Assembly (NCBI RefSeq): GCF_014650715.1
Contig: NZ_BMVM01000009.1
Location: 1-64,000 of the forward strand
Source: Streptomyces bluensis
GTDB lineage: Bacteria > Actinomycetota > Actinomycetes > Streptomycetales > Streptomycetaceae
Length of the DNA: 64,000 nt
Direction of reading: 5' to 3'
Part shown: in pieces, positions 8,977-17,180 of the stretch
Layout: each line of letters opens with the position of its first letter
Position numbering within the stretch: position 1 is the first letter of the stretch
The notes under the pieces: model-generated
Told to the model about the DNA's origin: nothing
Databases searched by the model: none
Seen by the model: the letters and a program-made list of their open reading frames with translations, nothing else
Program-made: the position numbers and the translations under genes

Positions 8977-10020
8977 TCAGATCTTTTCGAGTGCGAAACC
9001 GGACTTGATCCACTTGCTGGACTCGACGGCGACCGCCAGCGCACGCTGGCCGGGCCCGATCTTCCCCAGCAGTGCCTCCAGTTGGAGGAAGGGCAGGGCG
9101 TTGCCGTTGTTGCCGGTGTCGGCGACGCAGGACACCTCGACGGCGTCGGGCAGGTCGAGCTGCTCGGTGATCCGTCGTGTCATCCGGCCGGACAGCTGCG
9201 GCGGCAGCAGGAAGTCCACCTGCTCCGGGGACCAGTCGAGGTCCTCCAGCAGCTCCCAGAGGATCTCCACGGCCATGACCGGGACGGACTCCTCGATGGC
9301 CTTGTAGTCCTCCCGTACGGCCTGCCGGTCGTCGTACCGGTCGGCGAGCCCGAACCAGTCGATGACCTGGCCGGGTTCCCGGCCCAGACCGGTGAACCGG
9401 TTCAGCACGCCGCGCAGGGCGAGCCGCTGTCCGCGCGCCTCGGAGGTGACCACGGCGGCACCGGCTCCGTCCCCGAACAGCACGTAGTTGACGAGGTCGC
9501 TGGGGGCCGCCCCGGACAGGTCCCGGTCGAGGTCCAGGTGCTTGCTGCAGACGTCGCCCCCGATCACCAGACCGGCCCGGTGCCCGCCGCCGGTGACGAG
9601 GGTGCGGCCCAGTTCCAGGGCCTGGACGGCGCCCGCACAGCCGGACTGGAGCTGGTAGGTGGGGATCTGGTCCAGGCCGAGCTGGTCGGCGACGTGGTTG
9701 ACGGTGGCGGGCATGAGGTGGTCCGGGGTGGCGGTGCCCATGACCACGAAGTCGATCTCGTCGGGGGCGAGTCCGGAGTCGCTGATCGCCTGCTCGGCGG
9801 CCCGCGCACACAGGTCGGCGAGCGACCAGCGCACCTCACCGCTGACCAGGTCCCGGGCGAAGTGCCGGGTCCGGGTACCGATGAACACGTCGATCCACTC
9901 TTCGTTGACGCCGAGCGTCCGGGCGAGCATCGCGTTGTCGACGGGGTCGCCCGGCAGGGCGGTACCGACCCCGGCGAGGTGGGCGACGGGGGGTGAGGAG
10001 GCTTGCTCGGGTGACTGCAT
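8977..10020 (-). CDS. KASIII (FabH-like) enzyme for tetronate ring formation, Agg1/RkD-like
   Basis: 347 aa thiolase-fold condensing enzyme. The catalytic cysteine is C128 in YQLQSGCAGAVQ. The position of the FabH catalytic histidine (FVPHQAN) reads LLPPQLS, so P274 replaces His; the Asn region is DTGNNGN (N304). In tetronate pathways this family joins glyceryl-ACP to a beta-ketoacyl thioester, forming the C-C and C-O bonds of the ring. Loss of the decarboxylation His fits a C-acylation reaction that needs no malonyl decarboxylation. The next gene is an ACP. ATG 10020 has AAGGA upstream. A plain acyltransferase (CerJ-like) is an alternative. Confidence 0.85.
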   Translation of the reverse strand: MQSPEQASSPPVAHLAGVGTALPGDPVDNAMLARTLGVNEEWIDVFIGTRTRHFARDLVSGEVRWSLADLCARAAEQAISDSGLAPDEIDFVVMGTATPDHLMPATVNHVADQLGLDQIPTYQLQSGCAGAVQALELGRTLVTGGGHRAGLVIGGDVCSKHLDLDRDLSGAAPSDLVNYVLFGDGAGAAVVTSEARGQRLALRGVLNRFTGLGREPGQVIDWFGLADRYDDRQAVREDYKAIEESVPVMAVEILWELLEDLDWSPEQVDFLLPPQLSGRMTRRITEQLDLPDAVEVSCVADTGNNGNALPFLQLEALLGKIGPGQRALAVAVESSKWIKSGFALEKI

Positions 10021-10060
10021 GGGAGGGGTCCTTCCTAGGGCCTGGTCCGGGGCGGAGAAA

Positions 10061-10087
10061 GCGAACCCGCCCGCGGAGCGGGTTCGC
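10061..10087 (-). terminator. Hairpin between PKS and KASIII genes
   Basis: GCGAACCCGC (10061-10070) pairs perfectly with GCGGGTTCGC (10078-10087) across a 7-base loop. It sits in the 87-bp gap inside the operon and may be a weak terminator or stability element. Confidence 0.5.
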
Positions 10088-10107
10088 GGGGCGGGTTCGC
10101 GGAGCGG

Positions 10108-13100
10108 TCAGGCCACGGCCGAGTCGGTCCGGTCCTGGAGATAGCCGACGAGATCGCCGACGGACGACAACCGCGGCAGCAGATCCTGCACGCTCATCTC
10201 CTCAAGGCCGCTCAGCCGCTCCTGGATCCGGTCCTTCAGCTCCATGACCATCACCGAGTCGAAGCCGAGGTCCTCGTAGAGCAGGGAGAGCGCCGACACC
10301 TCGTCCGGTGCGTATCCGCCGACCTCCGCGACGGCCTCGATCACGGTACGGGCCACCGGATCCGCCGCCTGGTCCGCCCCGGCGGAGGGCAGCACGGCCG
10401 TGCGGACGGCGCCGTGCCCACCGGCGGCCGACTGCTTCTGCGGGTACGGCCGCACGGTGTGCGCGGTGTCGTCGGGCACGATGCCGAGGTCCGCGGAGGC
10501 GGCGGCCCGTACGGGGTTACGGGTCCAGAACCGGTGGGTGTCGGAGAACGCGTACGGCGCCAGCCGCTGCGGCACCCGCTCCTCCTCCGGGTACGCCTGG
10601 TCCCACCGCGGGTCGAGCCCGCCGCGGAAGAGTTCGGCCACGGCTTCGGCGAACGCCCGGCCGTCACCGTCCTCGCCCGGCACCGGAGCCACGGTGTGCG
10701 CGCCCTCCCCGGCGATGGTGCCGAGGGCACGCGCCATGCCGGTGAGCACGGGACGGGGGCCGACCTCCACCAGGTGGGTGGGCCCGGCCTCCAGCAGCCG
10801 CGTCATGGCGTCGCCGAACAGCACGGGGGCGCCGATGTGCTCCGTCCAGTACTTGGCGTCCATCGGCTCGGCCTCCAGCACCCGTCCGCGCAGGGTGGAG
10901 TACACCGGGAGCTGGGGGACGCCGCCGCCGACCTCGTCCGCGAGCGCGGCGAACCGGTCCAGCATCGGCGTCATCAGCGGCGAGTGGAAGGCGTGGGAGA
11001 CCTCCAGACGCCGGGTTCTGACGCCCCGTCCGCCGAGCTTGTCCTCGATGCGCTCCAGCGCCGCCATGTCCCCGGAGAGCACGGTGGCCTGGGGGCCGTT
11101 CACCGCGCCCACGCCGACCAGGGGTTCCGCGTCCACGAGCTCGGTCAGCTCGGTGAGCGGAGCCCGTACGGCGAGCATCCCGCCGCCCTCGGGCAGCTCC
11201 TCCATGAGGGCGCCCCTTGCGGCGATCAGCCGGGCGGCGTGCTCCAGCGGGAAGACCTCGGCCAGCACGGCGGCGGCGTACTCACCGACGCTGTGCCCGA
11301 GCAACAGGGCGGGCCGCACCCCGAGTTCGGTGAGGCTCGCCGCCAGGGCGTACTCGACGGCGAACAGCGCGGGCTGGGTCCAGCCGGTGCGGTGCACGGC
11401 CTCGTCGCCGGAGAGCAGCAGGTCGCGCACCGAGCCACCGGTGTGCGGGGCGAGTGCCGTGTCGGCCTCGTCCAGGAACCGCCGGTACAGCGGCGACTGC
11501 CGGTACAGCCGCGCGGTCATCGCCGGGTACTGCGAGCCCTGCCCGGTGAACAGCAGCGCCACCCGCGGCTTTCCCGTGGGCCGGCCGGAGAGCCGGGCCA
11601 GCAGGTCGTCGTCGGCGGCGGCCTCGCGCAGTCCCGCGGCCAGTTCGCCGGTGTCCGTGGCGGGCAGCGCGAAGCGGTGACGGTGACCCGTCTTGGCCCG
11701 GTTGCTGCTCCAGCACAGCGGCCCGACCGGCGTTCTGCGCCGCTGTACGGCGTCGGCCTGCACCAGCAGGTTGCGGCGCAGCGCCTCCAGGGAAGGGGCG
11801 GTCAGGGTGAAGACCCCGGTGCCCAGACCCGCGGCGTTCCCCTGGCCGGTGGATCCGGACTCGGGGCCGGCCGCCTCGGGACGTGCGGCGTGCGCGGGCG
11901 CCGACTCCAGGAGGGCGTGGGCGTTGGTGCCGCCCATCCCGAAGCTGCTCAGGCCCCCGATCGTGGGCCCGGAACGCAGGCGCAGCGGGGCCTTGAGGAG
12001 CCGTAGCCCCTGCTGGGCCAGTTTCAGGGCCGGGTTCTCCTTGGCCGCGAACCGGCTGGCGGGGACCACCTTGTGGTGCAGCGACAGGGCGACCTTGATG
12101 AGGCCCGCGATGCCCGCCGCGCCCTCGGTGTGCCCGATGTTGCCCTTGACGGAGCCGATGGCCAGCGGGCGGCCGGAGCGGCCGGCGTGCAGATGGCCGA
12201 GGGCCTTGACCTCGATCATGTCGCCGAGGACGGTGCCGGTGCCGTGGGCCTCGGTGAAGGCGACCTCGGACGGCTCGACTCCGGCCCGGCGGTAGGCGGC
12301 GGACACCACCTCCTGCTGCGACCAGCGGTTGGGGGCGGTGATGCCGTTGCTGCGGCCGTCCTGGTTGACGGCGGTGCCGCGGATCACCGCGTACACCGGC
12401 TGGCCGTCGGCGATGGCGTCCTCCAGCCGGCGCAGCACCACCGCGCCGACGCCCTCGCCCCGGCCGATGCCGTCGGCGTCGGCGCTGAAGGGCTTGCACC
12501 GTCCGTCGGGGGAGGACAGCCCGGCCTGGGTGTAGAAGATGCCGAGTGCCGGGGTGAGCGCCACGTTGACGCCCGCGGCGATCGCGGTGTCGCACTCCTC
12601 CGCCAGCAGGGCGTTGCAGGCGAGGTGGACGGCGACCAGCGAGGAGGAGCAGGCGGTGTCCACCGCCAGGCTGGGCCCCTTGAGGTCGAGGTGGTACGAG
12701 ATCCGGTTGGCGGTCATGCAGTAGCCGTTGCCGGAGCCGAGCTGGGCGGTGACCCGGGCGTAGTCGGTCATGTGGAGCTGCGCCCACTCGTTGCCCATGA
12801 TGCCGACGAAGACGCCGGTGTCGGTGCCGGCCAGCCGCTGCGGGGCGACGCCGGAGTCCTCGACGGCACGCCAGGCGCACTGCAACAGCAGCCGCTGCTG
12901 GGGGTCCATCGCCGCCGCCTCGCGCGGGGAGACGGTGAAGAACTCGTTGTCGAAGGCGTCCGGGTCGGAGATGAAGCCGCCCTCGGTGGTGTTGGAGTGT
13001 CCGTCCTCGCCGGTGGGCGAGTGGAACTCGCGGGCGTTCCAGCGCTGCCCGGGCACCTTGTCGACCCCGTCGCCGGACCGCATCAACATGTCCCAGTAGG

Positions 13101-13161
13101 CGCCCGCGTCGGGCGCCCCCGGGAAGCGGCAGTCGATGCCGACGATGGCGACCGGCCTCAT
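10108..13161 (-). CDS. Type I polyketide synthase, single module KS-AT-ACP
   Basis: 1017 aa. KS about 1-420 with C171 in DTACSSSL and His motifs EAHGTGT and GNIGHTEG; AT about 530-850 with nucleophile GHSVGE near residue 622 and HAFH near 724, the malonyl-CoA signature; ACP at the C-terminus with LGFDSVMVMEL (S about 968). There is no ketoreductase, dehydratase or thioesterase, so one malonyl extension should leave a beta-ketoacyl-ACP, exactly the substrate needed by tetronate-forming KASIII. The acyl starter is probably delivered by the free ACP encoded just upstream, whose gene overlaps this one by 4 bp. The lack of a TE fits release by the KASIII enzyme. Confidence 0.93.
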   Translation of the reverse strand: MRPVAIVGIDCRFPGAPDAGAYWDMLMRSGDGVDKVPGQRWNAREFHSPTGEDGHSNTTEGGFISDPDAFDNEFFTVSPREAAAMDPQQRLLLQCAWRAVEDSGVAPQRLAGTDTGVFVGIMGNEWAQLHMTDYARVTAQLGSGNGYCMTANRISYHLDLKGPSLAVDTACSSSLVAVHLACNALLAEECDTAIAAGVNVALTPALGIFYTQAGLSSPDGRCKPFSADADGIGRGEGVGAVVLRRLEDAIADGQPVYAVIRGTAVNQDGRSNGITAPNRWSQQEVVSAAYRRAGVEPSEVAFTEAHGTGTVLGDMIEVKALGHLHAGRSGRPLAIGSVKGNIGHTEGAAGIAGLIKVALSLHHKVVPASRFAAKENPALKLAQQGLRLLKAPLRLRSGPTIGGLSSFGMGGTNAHALLESAPAHAARPEAAGPESGSTGQGNAAGLGTGVFTLTAPSLEALRRNLLVQADAVQRRRTPVGPLCWSSNRAKTGHRHRFALPATDTGELAAGLREAAADDDLLARLSGRPTGKPRVALLFTGQGSQYPAMTARLYRQSPLYRRFLDEADTALAPHTGGSVRDLLLSGDEAVHRTGWTQPALFAVEYALAASLTELGVRPALLLGHSVGEYAAAVLAEVFPLEHAARLIAARGALMEELPEGGGMLAVRAPLTELTELVDAEPLVGVGAVNGPQATVLSGDMAALERIEDKLGGRGVRTRRLEVSHAFHSPLMTPMLDRFAALADEVGGGVPQLPVYSTLRGRVLEAEPMDAKYWTEHIGAPVLFGDAMTRLLEAGPTHLVEVGPRPVLTGMARALGTIAGEGAHTVAPVPGEDGDGRAFAEAVAELFRGGLDPRWDQAYPEEERVPQRLAPYAFSDTHRFWTRNPVRAAASADLGIVPDDTAHTVRPYPQKQSAAGGHGAVRTAVLPSAGADQAADPVARTVIEAVAEVGGYAPDEVSALSLLYEDLGFDSVMVMELKDRIQERLSGLEEMSVQDLLPRLSSVGDLVGYLQDRTDSAVA

Positions 13162-13466
13162 CGGCTCCCGCCTTCCGTGGACTGGAGTTCCTCGACGAGG
13201 TGACCGGCCAGCGCCTCGATGGTCGGGTAGTCCCAGGCCACCGTGGGTTCGAGGACGAGGTCGAAGTCCTCCTCGATGTCACCGCACAGGCTCAGCGCGG
13301 CCACGGAGTCCAGCCCGTACTCGGCCAGCGGCACGGTGGGCTCGATCTCGGACGGCGACCGCTTGAGGTACAGGGCGATCCGGTCGGCGAGCCAGCTGCT
13401 CAGCGACTCGGCGGTGGGAGCGGTGGCCTCGGTGTTCGCGGTGGGGTCGGTCGCGGGAACGGACAT
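13158..13466 (-). CDS. Acyl carrier protein (predicted fatty-acyl carrier)
   Basis: 102 aa. An N-terminal Thr/Ala/Pro-rich stretch (1-18) precedes a carrier domain with the serine in AEYGLDSVAALSL (S54). Type I PKS-like helix IV is visible (DYPTIEALAGHLVEEL). It is flanked by the two acyl-CoA dehydrogenase-like genes and the PKS and overlaps the PKS start by 4 bp. The likely job is to receive the fatty acyl group from the AMP ligase, present it to the dehydrogenases, and hand it to the PKS. The ATG at 13466 has GAGGAG upstream. Confidence 0.9.
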   Translation of the reverse strand: MSVPATDPTANTEATAPTAESLSSWLADRIALYLKRSPSEIEPTVPLAEYGLDSVAALSLCGDIEEDFDLVLEPTVAWDYPTIEALAGHLVEELQSTEGGSR

Positions 13467-13512
13467 GGTGCAACTCCTCGGTGAAGGCGCGTCGGGTCCG
13501 GCCGGCCGGCGG

Positions 13513-15267
13513 TCAGCCGGACAGCGGGGTGTCGTAGAGGTCGTAGCTGCGGCGTTCGTGGAAGCGCCGGAGCACTTCTTCGTGCACCCGGCCCTCGCAC
13601 CCGGGCGGCAGGTCGGCCGGGCGCTGCCCGAGCCGGCGGGCCAGCCGGTGCAGTGCGGCGGCCGCCCAGGCGGGGTCGGCCAGGAAGGGGTCGTCGCCGT
13701 CGCGTGCCCCGCGCCAGACGCCCAGGACGGACGCCGCCGCGAGGACCACCGTGTAGCGGTCGGCGAGCGCGAAGCTCGCCGGGCCGGCGAGTGCGGTGCG
13801 GTCCTGGGGGGACAGGTTCAGGCTGTCCTCCTGGAGCTGCCGCAGCTCGTCCAGCATCCGCAGGACGAGTCCCTGCACCGCGAGTTCCTCGGGGGAGCCG
13901 CTGGGCAGGTCGTCGGCGGCGGCGACGAGGGAGGCACTCAGGCTGTCCCGGCCACTGGCCAGGGCGAGCCGGTCGAAGGGGATGCCGCCGGGCAGGGGCT
14001 CCCGGGGGCGGAACAGGCTCCGCGGTGCCTCGTCCCCGGAGAACCAGGCGCGCCGGGCGAGCCGGGACAGCTGCGGGATGATGGTGGCCTGGCAGGCGGC
14101 GGAACCGGCGTGGCCGAGGCTGAGCACCGGCAGGTCACGGACGTGCTTCTGGAAGATGCCGAACTCGCCCTCGCGGACGTAGAACCGCGCCCCGAGCACG
14201 ATCGACAGGTCGTACATGGTGTCCGTGAGCATCTTGGGCACCAGGTACTTGACCGCCGCCGCGTACACGCTGGTCTCGTCGGGCAGCAGGTGCACCGCAC
14301 GGGTGCCGACCAGCGCCAGGCTGTCGCAGGTGAGCAGGTCGAGGAAGGCCCCGGTGAGGGTCGCGGAGGCGTGCGGGATCTCCATGACCGACCGCCGGTA
14401 GAGCCGGCGTCCGACGGCGAACCGCACCACCGTGCGCAGGCTGCTGTCGAGGGCGCCGATGGCCATGCCGGGCACCGCGCTGCGGGTGATCTGGAAGGAG
14501 CGCAGGGCCAGTTCGACGCCCTGGCCGCGGGCGCCGACCAGGGCGCTGTCGGGTACGGGGCAGTCGGTGAAGTCCAGCCCGGACAGCCGGCAGCCGCGTA
14601 CGCCGACGGCGGTGTAGCGGGGCAGGACCTTGAAGCGGTCGGCGTCGAGCTGGTCCCGTTCGGCCAGCAGCACCGAGTGGCTGCGGCTGCCGGGGCTGTC
14701 GTCGGTGCGGCCGAACAGGGCGAAGGCGTCGGCCCGGTCCGCGTTGTTGATGACTTCCTTGCGGCCGTGCAGCCGGAAGCCGCCGGCCACCGGGTCGGCC
14801 CGGAACTCGTTGCGGACGAAGTCGTTGCCGTGGGCCAGTTCGTGGTAGGCGACGGAGACCTTGGAGCCGCCCAGCAGCAGCTCGGCGAGCCTGCGCCGCT
14901 GCTCCTCGCTCCCGGCCGTCCACACGTTGGCGGCGGCCATGAAGGATGTGATGCCGTAGCCGAGGCCCAGCGCCACATCGCGCCGGAACACCTGCCGCAT
15001 CACGCGTGCGAGGGAGTCCAGCCGGTCCAGTCGCCCACCGAACTCGCCGGGCACGAACTCGGCGTTGAGGACGATGTCGTCCAGGAGCCGCTCACCGGCG
15101 GCGGGCAGTTCCCCGGCCTCGTCGGCGGCCAGCAGCCCGGCGGTGCCGAGCGGGTTGGCCGGGTCGTCGGGGTCGCCGAAACGGCTCTCCAGCTCGGCGA
15201 CCCGGGCCTGGACCGCGCTCTCCTGCGCCTCGTGCGCGGCCGGGTCGACCGCGGGCTCACTCAGCAT
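13513..15267 (-). CDS. Acyl-CoA/ACP dehydrogenase-like protein 1
   Basis: 584 aa flavoprotein of the acyl-CoA dehydrogenase fold with a C-terminal extension of about 180 residues beyond the usual 380-400. Recognisable parts: helical N-terminus, middle beta domain (VSVAYHELAHGNDFV, GRKEVINNA), and C-terminal helices. The segment where medium-chain enzymes have the EGT(S)QIQ catalytic glutamate reads SLGHAGSAACQATI, so the usual base appears missing. In ramoplanin biosynthesis a fatty acyl-AMP ligase, an ACP and two such dehydrogenases make a dienoyl chain; the same four-gene set is present here, suggesting desaturation on ACP. Its start overlaps the end of the sister gene by 7 bp. Confidence 0.8.
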   Translation of the reverse strand: MLSEPAVDPAAHEAQESAVQARVAELESRFGDPDDPANPLGTAGLLAADEAGELPAAGERLLDDIVLNAEFVPGEFGGRLDRLDSLARVMRQVFRRDVALGLGYGITSFMAAANVWTAGSEEQRRRLAELLLGGSKVSVAYHELAHGNDFVRNEFRADPVAGGFRLHGRKEVINNADRADAFALFGRTDDSPGSRSHSVLLAERDQLDADRFKVLPRYTAVGVRGCRLSGLDFTDCPVPDSALVGARGQGVELALRSFQITRSAVPGMAIGALDSSLRTVVRFAVGRRLYRRSVMEIPHASATLTGAFLDLLTCDSLALVGTRAVHLLPDETSVYAAAVKYLVPKMLTDTMYDLSIVLGARFYVREGEFGIFQKHVRDLPVLSLGHAGSAACQATIIPQLSRLARRAWFSGDEAPRSLFRPREPLPGGIPFDRLALASGRDSLSASLVAAADDLPSGSPEELAVQGLVLRMLDELRQLQEDSLNLSPQDRTALAGPASFALADRYTVVLAAASVLGVWRGARDGDDPFLADPAWAAAALHRLARRLGQRPADLPPGCEGRVHEEVLRRFHERRSYDLYDTPLSG

Positions 15268-17177
15268 GACGTCCCCTCGGAGGTCCGGGTACCGCCCGCG
15301 GCGGCCCGGGTGTCGGTGTGTGCGGATGCGTCGGATCGGTCAGACGCGTCCGATACACCGGATGCGTCGGACGGGTCAGACACGTCGGTGGGCGCGTGGG
15401 TGCCCCCGGGCAACCGGAACGGCAGCAGCGAGAACAGTTCGCCCGCGGTGCGGGTCGCCCGCAGCTGCTCCAGCAGTTCCGGGTAGGCGTCGGGCTCTCC
15501 CGCGTCGGGCTCGCCCAGACGTGTCATTAGACGGTCGAGTACGGGCCACAGCCACACCCCGTCGTTCCAGAGCGGTCCGGTGCGTCCGGTGCTCGCGGCA
15601 CGGTGGTTGTGCGCCCACAGGCCGAGGGAGGCGGCGCCCGCCAGGCACAGGCTGTACTGCCGGGCGACGTCGAAGGCGGCGGGCGGGACGTCGGAGACCA
15701 CCGCGCGGTGGGCGTCCATGGCCTCGTGGACCCGGCCGGTGACGGCGAGGAACCGTTCCGCCGCGGCCAGCGCGCCCTTGAGTTCCGGCCGCCGGGCGGC
15801 CTCGGAGCGCAGCGCCTCCACCGAGTCCGGCAGCGTGGCCATGATGCCGGAGCCACGCCTGGCCACCAGCGACAACCGAGCCGGGTCCAGCGGGGGCAGC
15901 GGCGCGGACAGGTCGAACGCCTGCGCCGCACCGGCCGTGTCACCGCTGCCCCGCTGCCAGCCGCGGGCGAACGAACGGAACTGGTTGACCAGGGAGTTGA
16001 GGTTGACGAGGGTGTTGCCGTCGAAGAGGCCGACGATACGGTGGTCGCGGTCGACCTTCTGGAACATCCCCCGGGCGTGGACGTCCTTCAGGAAGGCCCG
16101 CGCCCCGAGCAGCCGGGTCAGCTCGCCGATCAGGGCCTCGGTGCCGGTGGGCACCAGGTACTTGGTGGCCGCGGCGACCACGCTCAGCTCGTCGGGCACG
16201 GTGTGCACCGACCGCGCGGCCACCGTGGCGAGCGCCTCCCCGGCCAGTACGTCGGCCGCGGCGCGGGCGAGTACGTGCCGGGCCTGCGGCAGGTCCACCA
16301 GACGCCGCCCGAACAGCTCGCGCCGCTCGGCGAAGTCCAGCGCGATACGCAGCGCGTGGTCGGCCGCGCCCAGCGACAGCGAGGCGCACATGGTGCGGGT
16401 GAGCTGCAACGCCTTGAGCACGGTCTCGACGCCGCCGCCCTCGCCGCCGACCGCCGCGTCCGCCGGCACCGGGGCACCGTCGAAGGCGATCCCGCTGATG
16501 TCGGCGCCCCGGATGCCGTGGGTGCGGATCTTGTCCAGGCAGCGGTAGTGCTCGCCCTCGGTCATGCGCCGCTTGTCGACCAGCAGGACGGTGAATCCGC
16601 GCGGCCCGCCGTCCGGGCTGGTGCGGGTGAGGACGGAGAGCAGACTGCCCCGCGTCGCGTTGTTGATCAGCCACTTCTCGCCGCTGATGCGCCAACCGCC
16701 CCCGCCGTCGCGCTCGCCGTCGCCCCCGCCGTGGGGCTCACCGTCGGGCTCGCCCCGCACGTCCCCGGCGAGCAGGTCGCTGCCGTGGGCGCGCTCGGTG
16801 AGGGCCAGCGAGACGGGCACGCCCGCCCGGATGTCTTCGGCGAGTCGGCGGCCCTGCTCGGGGGTGCCGGAGATCCAGACGCACACCCCGCCCAGATAGG
16901 TCTTGCCGTGCCCGACGGCGACGGTCAGATCACGGCGGGCCACCACCCGCATGACCTGCATGAGGGTCTCGTAGTCGGTGAGCCGTCCGCCGTGCTCGGC
17001 CGGGATGTAGAACTCCTGGAGGCCCCAGTTCTCCAGCACCCGGCAGATGTCCGCCGGGAACTCCTCGTTCTCGTCCAGTTCCAGGCAGCGGGCGTGGGAG
17101 AAGTCCGTGCCGGGATCCTCGGGATCGCCGAGCAGCGACTCCAGCTCCTGCGCGACGCGGTAGGGAGGATGCTCCAT
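15261..17177 (-). CDS. Acyl-CoA/ACP dehydrogenase-like protein 2
   Basis: 638 aa, paralogous in layout to the next gene: acyl-CoA dehydrogenase fold plus a long C-terminal extension. Middle-domain motifs are VSLALTERAHGSDLL and GEKWLINNATRG. The catalytic-Glu segment reads GLFDGNTLVNLNSL, so Asp stands where EGT would give Glu. Residues about 600-630 are a low-complexity Asp/Ser repeat (DVSDPSDASGVSDASDRSDA). It starts 3 bp after the fatty acyl-AMP ligase stop and overlaps dehydrogenase 1 by 7 bp, so all are co-translated. The role is probably a desaturation step on the ligase-activated chain; substrate and activity are inferred. Confidence 0.8.
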   Translation of the reverse strand: MEHPPYRVAQELESLLGDPEDPGTDFSHARCLELDENEEFPADICRVLENWGLQEFYIPAEHGGRLTDYETLMQVMRVVARRDLTVAVGHGKTYLGGVCVWISGTPEQGRRLAEDIRAGVPVSLALTERAHGSDLLAGDVRGEPDGEPHGGGDGERDGGGGWRISGEKWLINNATRGSLLSVLTRTSPDGGPRGFTVLLVDKRRMTEGEHYRCLDKIRTHGIRGADISGIAFDGAPVPADAAVGGEGGGVETVLKALQLTRTMCASLSLGAADHALRIALDFAERRELFGRRLVDLPQARHVLARAAADVLAGEALATVAARSVHTVPDELSVVAAATKYLVPTGTEALIGELTRLLGARAFLKDVHARGMFQKVDRDHRIVGLFDGNTLVNLNSLVNQFRSFARGWQRGSGDTAGAAQAFDLSAPLPPLDPARLSLVARRGSGIMATLPDSVEALRSEAARRPELKGALAAAERFLAVTGRVHEAMDAHRAVVSDVPPAAFDVARQYSLCLAGAASLGLWAHNHRAASTGRTGPLWNDGVWLWPVLDRLMTRLGEPDAGEPDAYPELLEQLRATRTAGELFSLLPFRLPGGTHAPTDVSDPSDASGVSDASDRSDASAHTDTRAAAGGTRTSEGTSC

Positions 17178-17180
17178 GCC

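Noticed and set aside
10400..13203. Long plus-strand frames opposite the PKS
   Set aside because: Antisense shadows caused by GC-rich third codon positions; the minus-strand protein has all expected PKS motifs.
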